From Apostichopus japonicus (lineage: Eukaryota; Echinodermata; Holothuroidea; Aspidochirotida; Stichopodidae), in contig NC_092574.1 of assembly GCF_037975245.1 (NCBI RefSeq), positions 14,841,213 through 14,905,212 of the forward strand: 64,000 nucleotides of DNA. Reading direction: 5' to 3'. A program made the position numbers and the translations under genes. The notes beneath the pieces are model-generated. The model had not been told where the DNA came from. It ran no database searches and was given only the letters and a program-made list of their open reading frames with translations. Below, piece after piece: positions 13,151 through 25,589 of the stretch (positions are counted from its first letter, which is position 1; the number at the start of each line of letters is the position of its first letter).

Positions 13151-13195
13151 CTCGCGCCCTCTAATAACAAATACTTTATAGTTAGTTTTTACAGA

Positions 13196-13211
13196 GGGGG
13201 GGGGGGGGGGG
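13196..13211 (+). repeat. G16 homopolymer
   Basis: Uninterrupted G run, one of 14 G or C runs of nine or more in the window. Confidence 0.95.
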
Positions 13212-13254
13212 ATGGTGATAAATCAACCCTGTTATATATAGAAGAATTGGTTAT

Positions 13255-13783
13255 AGTCACTCAGATATCGAAGCATTTTCAAATATTTACTTTCATATCA
13301 AAGTGTTGGCTACATTTATACATATACCGAAGCATTGCCTGTACATGCACTATCACTCACATATCGAAGCATTGTCTATATTATCACTAACATATCGAAG
13401 TATTGCCTATAGTCACTCATATTTAGAAACTGCCTTTAATCACTGATATATTGATGAATGTAATTACTGATATATCGATATTGGCTACATTCACCTAAAT
13501 ATTGAAGCATTAGCTAAATTCATACATATATCGAAGCATTGCCTTTATAATCACTCACATATCGAAGCATTGCCTATATATGGTCACTCGTATATAGAAA
13601 CACTGCCTAGAATCACTCGTATATAGAAACACTGCCTATAGAATCACTGATATTTTGAGGATTGCGTGTAATTAATCATATATCGAAGCATTGGCTACTT
13701 TCACACATATATCGAAGTATTGGCCACATTCATACATATATCGAAGCATTGCCTGTAATCACGAACTGGCATATATCGAAGTA
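13255..13783 (+). repeat. Minisatellite, ~28-40 bp unit
   Basis: At least twelve degenerate copies of a unit like 'cactcatatatcgaagcattgcctat', of variable length. Some carry 'tagaaacactgcct' variants. It ends directly against a C17 run. Frames across it are not coding. Confidence 0.92.
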
Positions 13784-13800
13784 CCCCCCCCCCCCCCCCC
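13784..13800 (+). repeat. C17 homopolymer
   Basis: Continuous C run followed by (TC)n, terminating the minisatellite. Confidence 0.95.
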
Positions 13801-13809
13801 TCTCTCTAT

Positions 13810-16800
13810 ATAAATATTGTATACTCTCTCATATATACATTTTTATCACCATGGCAATTTTGTTCTGCATTATTCCGAAGATATTTATAACGAGTTAAGG
13901 TACAATAACACACTCATCCACAAACATGCCAAAAATGAATAAAGAAAATAAAGTAAATAAAACACTTGAAACTAAGTAGAAATCTATACTGTAAATCAAC
14001 AACCGTGTTTACTACAATGAAAAGAAGGAAGAAACAAAAAACAAACAAACAAAACAACAAACATCTTCACATTAAGCTTGTCCAAAACAGACCGCAAGAG
14101 GTAAATTGTTTGTCTATTTTTTATTTATACGTAATATATTAAATGAGCAAAGGACAAACAAACAGGCACTGTAAACACACATGCAAGAAAAAAAAAAACG
14201 AAAAAAAAAAATCGTGACATCTTCAAACTCTCGAATATTCATTCTTTCTTTCAATCAATGGTATGTAATTAAATATTTGCAAGATAATCGTGTCCATGGA
14301 ATGTCTATAGACATCAACATATGCAGTTTAGAGTTTCTTTGTGGATAACGAGTATAGGCTGGTAAATGTATTCAATTTCTTTAGAACATGTTTTCTACAC
14401 TTTACGTTTTTTTTACCAAATTTCTCTACATCATTTGAACTCAGGAGGTTCTGTCATTCTTGTGTACACATCTCAGCTTGATTCTTGTCCAATCGTGATT
14501 CTTGCTAAGCCAATCACCGTATTTTTACTCAAGAACGAAGTCAATCTTGTCAAAAATAGACCATATTATGCAGTGCAATAGTTATCTGGTTTGCTTCTTC
14601 CGTTTTCCAAGGAAACGTCGTCCCCGTGTATAATATGCTATATATGTATACTCCGGTACAAGGCTTTTAATCTTGTGAAATGACATACTTTCACTGGTGC
14701 GAGAAAATGTGATTAGGTTTGTGGGACGTTATATCGCTGACTTCGGGAGAAAGAACTCGATAACATGAATTATAGTGTACATTCCAAGGGAGCATGAAAC
14801 CTCACTTCAGTTTCATTAACGTCACTCTCAATTTATGGAATATGAATGACTTTCTCGGTAATATTACCGTGAAGGTATAGTAAATAACAATTCATCATTT
14901 TAATAATTACAATCAGCTTTTGATTAATTACTATAGGCTGATGTGTCTAATGCCATCGAAGAGAGAGAAGAAAGTTATATGAATATTTTGATAAGACAAG
15001 ACCATACGCTAGGTTTAGACAAAGGCCTTGTGGGAATCCTTTTTTTTATCACCGATCATATGCACATACAATGAAGGTATATAACTAGACTTTACTGTAT
15101 CTGGAATTCATTCTGTGTAAACTTAAACAAGAATACTTTGAGTAATTATAAGTGTAATTCGGTCTCATTAAACTTGTTGATCAGTATCGCCTGAAGATAT
15201 TTTCTCTTTACTACACACGTAAGAGGAAAGAAATCGGTCTAGGAACCTCTCCAAATTAGTAGACAAAATAAAAAAAGGGGGGGGGGGTAAAGTAGGAGAA
15301 GGAAAAACTGACACAAAATGTGAAACATTTCACTAAATATCTTTAAAGTAACGATAAAAATGATTTGACAATATATATATACAACGGCTATGCACAGTTT
15401 CAACGCTTTTCCATACAATATTTGAATGATGCACACGTTTTGTTATTACACACGTACTAGTGATAGCACATGATGCTAAACGGTTTTAGTAAGGAACCTA
15501 CAGCCACACCCCACATCCCCCACCCCCCCAAAAAAAACACGCACACCCACGTCCACACCTCCACACCTGGCACGCACATATCCCACGCATCCGCCGCATC
15601 CCCAGGCCTCCCGAACCACAGGCCTCCAAGGCATTCAAACACATGGGTTGTGGGGGTATATATGCCAACGTTAGGTGGTTCAATCGACGGGAAAGTTGAT
15701 ATTCAGGCCTTAAACTTGGAGGGGGTTGTGAATATAAAAACGTTACGGAACTGGCTTTCTTTTTTGTTTCCCAATGGTCAGTTGTCAGTTGAAAATCTTT
15801 AATAACATTAGCTATTTAGTAGCCTGAAAAGTGACAAGTGTTGATCTACTTAAATCCACAAGGGAAATATAGTTATAACAAAAGACTTATAGTGAATAAT
15901 CTCTACCTTGGGGAAATATTGATTAATGATCGTACCGGTTAGCTAATTTCCCCATCTTATCCAGTCTACGTATACGCGGGCATTGACATATCTCGCAGAT
16001 CACTGAAGTTACTAAGACCCTGTTAATGACAAATAAGAAAACATGCAGTATCGACTCATATCTCTACTTTAACGTCGTGCGAAGTGCGGGATACTGTAAT
16101 AGAAGGGTGCATGCCCTAACATTCACATCAATAGTGGCTAAATTTGTTGAAATTGAACTCAAAAGTATCCTTGTGGAGCTCATGTGTATCCAATTAATCC
16201 CGAGTGAAATGAGAAAAATTGGATTATACATTTACAAGGATTTCTGGTGACAAACAATGCGGAACGTATATTAAAGAGAATAATATTCCATATACGGCTA
16301 GTTGAAACCCCCATCTCAATACCTTGCCCCTAACTCGAGATATGCATGGTTGATTGAATGTAACATATAGTTTGACTGGCTAAACTACTTCAACTACTCC
16401 AGGAAGTTGGATCACAGTATATGTAGGGGTCTGTGATGCCATCTGGGCAAATGGTCTTCAAAAGCTTTACTTAGGCAACTAAAATCTTCTTTGCTGATTT
16501 ACCCTTGAAAACTGATAAAATATGTTTGCTTAGCTGTCAAAATTCTCTGTCCTTAGAGTGTAATCCAAATGTATCTTTTTGGGGTAGAAAATTCTCTTTT
16601 TGTCTGCAGTGTGGATAAAGGATTGTCAATTTATAAAGCAAAACAAATATACTTTAAGCTGAAGTGCCCTGATGACGTCATTCATTCTGTTGCCAGATGC
16701 ATTTACAAATTAGTACACATTATTTTAAACCTTCACAATACAAAATGTATGACGATGTGGTTTTCACCTATAAATTCAGACAATTTTAAGCAATTACTGT

Positions 16801-19800
16801 TGTTAAACAATCAACTTTAGCCACCAGAATATTTTTTTAAGCCACTAAGTGATGAAAAATTATTATTGAGGTGGCCGTAAGTTGGTTTTTGAATAAAACA
16901 AATACATAGCCTGAGTGAAATTTCGTTGTATCAAGCATAACCTGAAAACAACAGTAAATGCCTTTTTTATACTCCTGTTTTCATGAGATCATGTTGGAAA
17001 TAAGAAAAGGGTTCGACCTATATTTACTAAAGTTTCGGTTATATTTCTTCATTAAGAATGAGAACAGTGATCGCAATACATAAAACTTTTACGAAGTAAA
17101 ACAATAAATGTTTTGGTTTTTTTTAGGCCACGAGGCTGGCTAGGAAAGTTTCGGACACCCCCAGCTGGAAACGAATAATGCCTTCATGCGAAAATGAATG
17201 CTCGACAAGTACTCAACGAACCGAAAATCCTTTGCGCTTCAAATCACATTGGAATCGATTTGCCGCCAAAAATGGTCTACCACACAGGCTTTTCAAATTC
17301 ACCCTGATATGGCAAAACCAAAAAGATAAGAAATAAAGCGGATATCTGCCACATATATCGGAAATACAAACAGTTCATGTTTATACTCCGTTCAATTAGT
17401 TTGACACTATTAAAACGAAAAGAAACGTTCTAGATTAGCTCATAAAATGAGTCTGTTATTTTCATTTCAAGGAATATTCATTTTAATTGCTTAGCTTATC
17501 ACAAAAAGATGTATATTTATGTTCTCTTATCAGACTGAAAGCGGTTTTATAATAAAAAAAATGAAAATATTACCTTGAAGGATTTATATTAATAGATAAA
17601 ACTGCTTGGGTTTGTGTTTCATTGTTGTTACGTCATAAAACTCTGTCATGACTAAGCCGTGTATAATATTCTCATTTAATTCGATAAAAATCATTCTTTT
17701 AAAGTAAAAGCTTCTTTTTCATGTTTCTTTAATCATAGTGAGATATGAAACGTTAAAATCACAAAAAGTGTTGTCATGCAGTTAAATGATTTGAATTATT
17801 TGCTCAAAAAAGCTAAGTTTCCATTTCTGGAGTCTGAAGTAATTTTTCATCTTATAAACCATGCAGAAATACCTTTCTTGACTCAAAGAACATTCAATGA
17901 CCTAGAGTTAGTGGTTTTAGTATTATCACAGACCTCTAGAAATGCAATATTGAACTTGTTTAAAAAAAAATGTGATTATATAAAGCAGTTTAGACAGACC
18001 CACATAGCATTTTTAGGATATGTGTATGTGTGCGTTATTACTTTATTACCCGACGGTGGATTCATTCAAACGTTAGTCCTGTCAGGTATGACTATCGCAT
18101 GGGAACTAAGAATATGCTGTGAATGAAACCGTATAGGAACCTTGAATGCAAGGTACCGCAAAAGTTTGATTTCCTTGGTGATTGTTAGGAAGGGACTGAA
18201 TAATATTCCAGGTGATTCACTCGTGAATGCGACCCGTTTTTGAGACAGTAAAATTCAAAATTCCGAATCAACATGAGGAAGAATAACACACCAAGAGTAA
18301 GATCAAGAGTTTGTTATTCCGGAGTAAATTCTTTTATGATTAAACACGAGAAGTTGTTAGAGAAACTGTCTGGTGTAAAGAAAATATTTTGCTTTTCCTA
18401 AGTACTTTAAACTTCTTTTCGTTTTATTAAGACAAGTTTTACGTAATAGAACTGTTCTGATGGTGTGCAAAGATCTTGGTAAAGCCGTCCAAACTTCAAG
18501 AGTTTGAATTTTAAAGAAAATTTCCAAATGGACAACTGAACCTTAATCAGAGTGAGTCACGCTTATAGAATATTGCTGTTGATACTTCCAGTGGGGAGTG
18601 ATGTATTGCTATGAGTTTTAAGGGACGAAATGTCGCAACATGTTTTACCAGAGTTCGTTTTTTTTGTTATTGTCAAAATTGATTTGGAAATGTCCGGGCT
18701 TCCTAAATGTAAAATACCATATACACAAATCTATATATATTACAAAGTCTGAAACTGATGTGTTACTTTTCTTTTATCGTCAACTAAAAGTTCCAATAAC
18801 CCGCCCAAGAATTGCAAGAGATCTTAATAAACAAGCAAAACCACAGAGTCGCGCAAAAAAACTGTATATAATGTAGCAGAACCCCCACCGAAAGATGCGA
18901 GAGGATGGTCAACATTGAAAAACTGAGGAACCAGGAGGGAAAGATGCATTAAATTCCTATGGAAATGTATTTTTATGGCACGTTTATTGTGTCTGTTTTA
19001 AGCCATTTTGGGTGGTTTTATACTCCTTGTAAAGATTTCTAATTAGAAACCTTCATTTGTTCTTTGGTGTTTTTGTTTCTTCGGAGGGTGAGTTACTGCT
19101 ACGAATCGGTAACATCTTCTGGTTTTTACTCTTGTTGATAAAATCGCAAGGCACGGTATCTGTTATTATAGTAATTGTTTGTCGTGATGATAACGAAACG
19201 TAGTAAAATGTTTGTGGCTACACGAGAAAGCTTATTTCAACTCTTGTGAGCGGTATATTTCAGATTACGTATAGGAATGATCGCAATGGAATATTGGTAT
19301 CATCAAAGATGAATAAGTGAGTTTATGACGTAAACAAAGACGTTGTCTCTTAATGGTTTAATTGAGAATATGTATATTACGTATAAAGCAGTGTTTCACT
19401 ACAGAATAAGTGTTTATGTTATCAATAACAACTATATATAAATTTCTTAAATTTTGTATTCGCGAACCGCAGATAGTGATCAAAACATGTCATGAAGACA
19501 AAGCTGTATTTCTATGTTACTATAGTTTCATTGCAATTTCCTCTGCCCAAAAAAAAAAAAATAAGGAAAATGCTGTGATTAATCTTATGTAAAAGAAATA
19601 TAATAAAGAAGAAAAATATAGGGAAATAACTTTTTTCTATACCACTTTAGGGAAAACAAGAATATTTTCAGTAAAATACGTTGAACGTTGGAGTGTAGTT
19701 TATGAATAAATATATATGCAAAAAAGTACCAATATTTAGGTGTAGACGTCATCGTTAGGTTTACAGTGTTTTGCTTTTCTTAATTATTTACAAATGATTA

Positions 19801-19850
19801 TCCACATACAGAAAGACGAAAACAAAATACTTATTTCTTGTTTTCAGAAA
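13810..19850. other. Long non-coding stretch
   Basis: No supported gene over 6 kb. Present are A-rich tracts (14040-14060, 14188-14210), a C/CAC-rich low-complexity block (15500-15580) that opens artefactual P/H-rich frames, and a G11 run at 15277. The 116-codon frame at 17776-18126 has a strong AT-rich bias and no recognisable domain, so it is left uncalled. Confidence 0.5.
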
Positions 19851-19889
19851 GAGAGCCTAGAGAGAGAGAGAGAGAAAGATAAAAAAATC

Positions 19890-20445
19890 GTGAACGATTT
19901 ATTTATTTTATTGAACTATATACATTGCCGTATCCAATATAAAATCGCTCTAAGGCGCTTTAAAATAAAGCATGAAATCAAGAATATAAACAATTAATGG
20001 ATGTTAAAGATACAGATATAAAAAGTAAAAACGGGATTAAATAGTAAAAAAGCAAAATAAGTGCAAAATTCAAATTCATTGTAAAAAGCTAAAACTTAAC
20101 TTTAAAAATAATATAAGAAAATACACAATTCCTGAAAATAAATAAAAGGCAGCTCTAAAAAGGTAAGTTTTCACATGTTTTTTGGAATTCATTAATATTT
20201 ATTACACACTTGGCTTTATCCTGTATATCATTCCACATGATGCAGCTGAATGGTCAAAACACCTGGTCCCATAAGTAGAAGTTCTGATAATGGGTTTAGT
20301 TAAAAATGACTGTTTTCAGACCGAAGAGATCTAGTTTGTTGATATTTTATGCCGAAGATCTGTGAGGTAGACAGGGGCCAAACCATTGAGAACCTTACAA
20401 GTATATAAAAGGATTTAAATACGATAATAAATATTCAACTTTGTA
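19890..20445 (-). mobile_element. Decayed LINE 3' end (CR1/L2/Jockey-like reverse-transcriptase C-terminus plus 3' UTR)
   Basis: Reading the minus strand, 20393-20355 encodes VLNGLAPVYLTDL. In another frame, 20193-20158 encodes NEFQKTCENLPF followed by a stop (20157-20155). These are the 'K-LNGLAP-YL-DL' and '...F-K-LKT-LF' signatures at the C-terminus of non-LTR retrotransposon ORF2 proteins. Frameshifts and stops separate them, so the copy is dead. The ~260-bp 3' tail contains 'AAGCGCCTTAGAGCG', typical of CR1/L2-type LINE ends, and finishes in 'caataaaataaataaa'. The rest of the enzyme is absent, consistent with 5' truncation. The clade is uncertain. Confidence 0.8.
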
Positions 20446-20949
20446 GAAATCAACGAAATCATCATAAACGGAAGGTAAAGCTTATCGTATGTTTGACACG
20501 ATGACGGTATGTCCCGATCTGTGTGTTGCATGATAACTAAGGACTGTCTTTATAAATATGAATTACTTCCCAAACAAACCATTTAAGCAACGATACAATA
20601 TGTCAAATATTGTGCCAAATATTTTGCCACTAGGATACCTTTAATAAATTGTCTTCTACTTTTTTGTACCTCTTACCTTCTCGATCAGAATTGCCAGAGG
20701 GTTTCGTGTGTTGTTCCCGAAATGATTCCTATAGGGCAACCATTCTATACCGTTCTGGTTTCTTATTCGCATTCTCATTACCCCAGAGACGGAATAATTA
20801 TTCGTTGTTAAAACAATACGACGCATTATAATGTATATCAAAACATGTACCTGCAGTGTAAACAAATAAATCAGCGGAAGTCAGAGTAGTTTAACGAACT
20901 CATTTTCTTCTTGCATTTCCACTTCATAATGTGACGTATTATGTATTTA

Positions 20950-22530
20950 CAGACGCAGATGAACATATAATGGAGACATAACACAGATAGCAGAGAACCG
21001 TAGGAAGTATGATAAATAGCAGATATCTATATCAGATATAGTAGAGAACTATATAGCAGATAACAGGTCTCTTATATATAGCAGATAATTACATACAATG
21101 ATGGACATATTATGGAGACATAACACATATAGAATATGACCATAGGAATTATGATGAATAGCAGAGATCTTTATCAGCTAACAGAGAACAATATAGCAAA
21201 TAATAGTTCTCTTATATATAATAGATAATTACACACAATGATGGACATATAATGGATATCTATCACATGTAGAATATAATTTTAGGAAGTATGATAAATA
21301 GCAGAGATCTACATCAGGTATAGTAGAGAACTATATAGCAGATAATAGGTCTCTTATATATAGCAGATAATTACACACAAGGAAGGACATATGATAGGGA
21401 CATAGCACATAGAATATAACCATGCAGATAGTAAAGGACTATTGTAGATGCTACAAAACGTTATGGTAGATAGCAGAGAACAACATAGTAGATAATAGTT
21501 CTCTGTGTAGCAGAAATTAGAGAACTATAGATAGTGAAGAGAACTACAGCAGTTACAAGACAAAGATATCGGTTGGCAGATAAGTAAAACATATAATGAC
21601 AAATAAATCAAAGGGAAGATAGCGAAAGTAGCGAACTAAAGTACACACTAGAGAACTATAATAAATACTAGAAAACTATAAGATAGTAGAGAAATATATT
21701 ACATACGAGAAAATTATAAGATAGTTGAGAACAAAAGTACGCAATAGATAACTATAAGGTATGTAGCGAACTATAATACATACTAGAAAACTAAAAGATA
21801 GTAGAGAAATATAGTACATACGAGAGAATTATAAGATAGTAGAGCACTTTAGTACGTATTAGATAACTATAAGGTATGTAAAGAACTACATATTAGTCAA
21901 CTATAAGATAGTAGAGACATATAGTACATACGAAATAATTATAAGATAATAGAGAAATATATTACATACGAGAGAATTATAAGATAGTAGAGAACTACAG
22001 AACGTTAAAGATGACTATAAGGTATGGAGAAAACTATAGTACATACTAGAAACTATAAGATAGTAGAGAAATATATAACATACGAGAGAATTATAAGATA
22101 GTTGAGAACTATAGTACGTTAAAGATGACTATAAGGTATGGAGAGAACTATAGTACATACTAGAAACTATAAGATAGTAGAGAAATATATAACATACGAG
22201 AGAATTATAAGGTAGTAGAGGACTATTGTACATAATAGATAACTATAAGGTATGTAGAGAACTATTGTACATACAAGATAATTATAAGATTGTAGAGAAC
22301 TATTGTACATACAAGAGAATTATAAGATTGTAGAGAACTATTGTACATACAAGAGAATTATAAGATTGTAGAGAAGTATTGTACATACAAGAGAATTATA
22401 AGATTGTAGAGAACTATAGTACATACTAGAGAATTATAAGATTGTAGAGAACTATAGTTGATAGATAGGAACTATAGTATCGTAGTAGGTAGATGGCTAT
22501 AGAGGATGACAACGAACTATAGCAGATAAT
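20950..22530 (+). repeat. Complex satellite with two period classes (~141 bp and 38/114 bp)
   Basis: The left part holds units of ~141 bp: the marker 'gatg(g/a)acatat' starts at 20958, 21100, 21240 and (as gaaggacatat) 21382. The right part (~21650-22450) is built from ~38-bp monomers such as 'gtagagaactattgtaca' plus 'agagaattataagatt'. Monomer types alternate, giving a 3-monomer unit of 114 bp ('tagaaactataag' at 22047 and 22161). The last four or five monomers are nearly identical. 'agagaacta' and 'agataatta' motifs occur in both parts, so the long unit probably grew from the short one. No coding potential. Confidence 0.93.
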
Positions 22531-22539
22531 AGAGATAAA

Positions 22540-23089
22540 GGGTAATTTATCTAAGGAACTTCAATACTTTAATCGAGCATATAAGGAAACTTAAGTAGGT
22601 GCTTTCTAAAAAAAGTGACCCAAGGTTGGCCTGAACACGAAAACCAAACAACTTGATCCTTGTATAGCCTATTTCCCTTACATCAAGACTGTAATCGTAG
22701 GTTCATGATAGTGTCAAGGCAAGTGAGAATCATGAGTACCTCGATAAAGGGATATTTAGCAAAATATGATGGTATGATATTTATAACAAGCAGTAAACGA
22801 GTGTGGCATGTAGGGATATTAATGTACGTAAAAGGTTACGATAGGTTTACATGCTACATACATTTTCATAGACCTGATACACCAATGACATTACACGAAG
22901 CTAACTGAATATTCATCAATTCAATGAATGAGTTATATAAATTGTGCACACTATAAAGAAAGCTTAGATACAGAATAGGCCTAGCGTTAACATCAAATGG
23001 TTGTGATTGGTGATTGAAGGAGCTATGCATAATGCATATTCAGACATGTTAACTAGCCCTTTGTCCAATCCAAACATAACGAGAAGTTC
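22540..23089. other. Non-coding stretch
   Basis: An 82-codon frame at 22660-22908 has no recognised domain. Nothing else seen. Confidence 0.45.
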
Positions 23090-23435
23090 AACAAATAAAT
23101 ATACAATTATTAAAGAAGCAGACTAGTAAAGCAAAAAAACAAACAAACTAAAAGGTGAAACACACACACTAACAAGTGATAGATAAACAACAGACAACAT
23201 ATAAACATCATACGTTAGGTAAGAACACCTTGACAACAAGGTTCAAACAGGTAAACGCATAAACTAACGAACATGAAACATATAATTATATTAAACATGG
23301 AAAAGTTAACCAAATACAGACATGCAAAGAGCAAATACCGTGGACAGAAAAACAAACATTTGTTCAAAACAGACTGAGATATATACAAAGAGAAAGATAG
23401 ACAAACAGACAGACAGACAAACAGAACAATGAATC
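23090..23435 (+). repeat. T-poor, A/C-rich low-complexity tract with (GACA)n
   Basis: Marked strand asymmetry: many aaacaaac and acagac motifs and little T, ending in a short (GACA)n microsatellite near 23398-23423. Confidence 0.6.
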
Positions 23436-23954
23436 ATCAGTGGGATATTTTCTTTTTTTATATTTTACAATTGGCGTTCCAACAATGACCTTCTTTCATG
23501 TTTTTACATTTTCTGGTACCATCTGTGGAAGTAATGAGTTACAACGAATACAAAAATGTACATAATTCACACCATTGAGCCGTTGAGCCAAATAGGATAC
23601 GCCATCACCAGCTACGAGACACAACACTCGCGTGACGTCACAACTATAGTGCGCACCGCCATAGTAAATGCCATCAGCTCATCAATTAGTAGTGTTTTTA
23701 ACTATATATTCTGTCCGATGGCCACGATGCTCTAGAAAAACAAAGTTCGATGAAAGTAGCCTTGATTATCTGATATGAATCTTGTCGTCTGCCTAACCCG
23801 TAAGGCTTTCTAAAAATAGGTCAGTGTAGAAGGAATATTGGGGAAACAACGAACATGAGTTTCGACTTTTCATTTTTTGTCTCTTTCTTTATGATGAAGG
23901 ACAGAAATGAAGGACAGGAAGTTGAATCGATTTTAACTTTAAAGAGAATCTCTT
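23436..23954. other. Non-coding stretch
   Basis: No gene seen. It holds one CRE octamer (23633-23640). Confidence 0.45.
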
Positions 23955-24283
23955 CGTACAAGCAGATTTGATGAAGGTTAACGTTCACCAGTCTCTGTTT
24001 CCACTTCAAGCTGTTTATCATATCATCGGTGAATGGATTGACAAATGTCAAATGTCAAGACACAAAACGTACAAGCAGATTTGAAAAAGGTTAACGTTCA
24101 CCAGTCTCTGTTTCCACTTCATGCTGTTTATCATATCATCGGTGAAATGGATTGACAAATGTCAAATGTCAAGACAAAAACGTACAAGCAGATTTGAAAA
24201 AGGTTCACGTTCACCAGTCTCCGTTTCCACTTTATGCTGTTTATCATATCATCGGTGAAATGGATTAACAAACGTGACAAGAC
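23955..24283 (+). repeat. 113-bp tandem triplication
   Basis: Units start with cgtacaagcagatttg at 23955, 24068 and 24181, exactly 113 bp apart. Each holds 'cgttcaccagtctc', 'gtttatcatatcatcggtga' and a doubled 'caaatgt' section. Copies differ by only a few bases; the third is truncated at its end. The minus-strand frames across it (NLHQICLYE.../LFQICLY...) repeat for this reason and are not genes. Confidence 0.95.
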
Positions 24284-25169
24284 AAGTTTATACGAACAGC
24301 AAGTTTTCAATGATTTCAAGATTGATCACATAGAATCTGATCAATCGATTCAATTTGTTTGAATCCCTCTCAAACAGTGTCGCAAATCGATAAGTTTATA
24401 CCAGCGTTCCATTTTCTTTTATCTCTTAAAATGTCAGAGAATATAAAAATAGAGTGTATTTTTCGTGATGAAATTTAGGACGCTGAGAAGAGGCAAAACG
24501 GTTTTTGCCGACTCAAATTCTCTTGGCTTGGCTGTCGATAGCGACAGTCTCTTAATTATTCAAAATGCAAATCGGCCGTATTTTTGGCCTCTCTAATCCC
24601 AACGTAGCTTGAGTACCTCAGCAAATGACTATCCACATGAAACACACGTCCCCGGAGCCATCCAAGAGGGAAATTACAAAGTTGGAAGACGCCGAATTAA
24701 ATTTGGATCATACAGGCATCTCTGAGACTGAATTGAAAGAGAAAGAGCGACAATAAGATAATATCGCAAACTCTTAAGAGACAGTTAATAAAACAGAACA
24801 GTGTCTTCTCCTTGCATGAATAGCTGTGTTATAATTTTGAAAGGCGCATTCATGTGATGACGTCAAGTTAAGTTTCAAAGCTATTTTGGTAAATGACAAG
24901 TTAAATAAGTACAGTTTTTTTGTGGTTTTTCTGTTTCTTCAAAGAGACATATATATATATATATATGATGTCTAGCCAAATTGATAACATCATTATTTGA
25001 ACAAATGGTAAGTATACATATAAAATTTCATATTAATATTTCATTTCTTTTCTCTCTCAGTTAACTAAAATGAAAAGATAGACAGGATCGACTCTCTTGT
25101 GACGATGACTGATTTTTCCCCTTAAATCACCTTTCTCGTCAACGTCTTTAACCAGTGACAAGTTAGCAT
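24284..25169. other. Non-coding stretch
   Basis: No gene. A short hairpin (ctgtcgatagcgacag) lies near 24532 and a short (AT)n at 24951-24966. Confidence 0.45.
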
Positions 25170-25177
25170 ACATAGTC

Positions 25178-25579
25178 CAGTAGCGTAACTCCTATGGGCT
25201 CAGACCGCGCTGAACCGGGCCCCGACCAAAAGGGGACCCTCCGCTATACTGATGCATTACTGAAATTATTGAAAGTCAAAATCCTCAGACATGAGATCTC
25301 AATATAACCGATGTGTAAATGCAACTTGAAACGCCCGGGAAGTGTCTTTTCAGACGATCTAGGAGTATTTTTTGGCAAAATAATTCGTGGTACGATCCGC
25401 GCCAACCGATGGTGGCGCTCCGCTAAGATAGTATCAAGTAGCGTGTTGCACCTACATGACCTACTGATCCTCCCCCCCCCCCCCGTCAACATTTCTGCGG
25501 ACGCGCTTGCTTGGACCTCCTGATAAGGGGCCCCTTTGGGCCGGGAGCCGGGGCCCCCAGGCTCATCGTTACGCCACTG
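25178..25579. mobile_element. Intact non-autonomous hAT-type MITE (402 bp) with 8-bp target-site duplication
   Basis: The left end reads CAGTAGCGTAACTCC and the right end, reverse-complemented, CAGTGGCGTAACGATG. Inverted similarity continues inward through GC-rich G/C blocks for roughly 60 bp. The element is flanked by identical 8-bp copies of ACATAGTC (25170-25177 and 25580-25587). CAGTGGCG-type termini and 8-bp duplications are hallmarks of the hAT superfamily. The interior holds no transposase, and the 68-82 codon frames on both strands are shadows. It contains a C13 run (25472-25484). The perfect target duplication suggests a fairly recent insertion moved by a hAT transposase elsewhere. 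Confidence 0.92.
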
Positions 25580-25589
25580 ACATAGTCAT

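Noticed and set aside
15470-15802. 110-codon Pro/His/Thr-rich frame
   Set aside because: Driven by a C/CAC-rich low-complexity block; three overlapping frames on both strands are equally open.
17776-18126. 116-codon plus-strand frame
   Set aside because: AT-driven composition, no domain recognised, no neighbouring exon or polyadenylation evidence. A protein search would be needed to revive it.
21000-22530. Open frames and promoter-like motifs inside the satellite
   Set aside because: Tandem repeat of short monomers; no frame persists across units.
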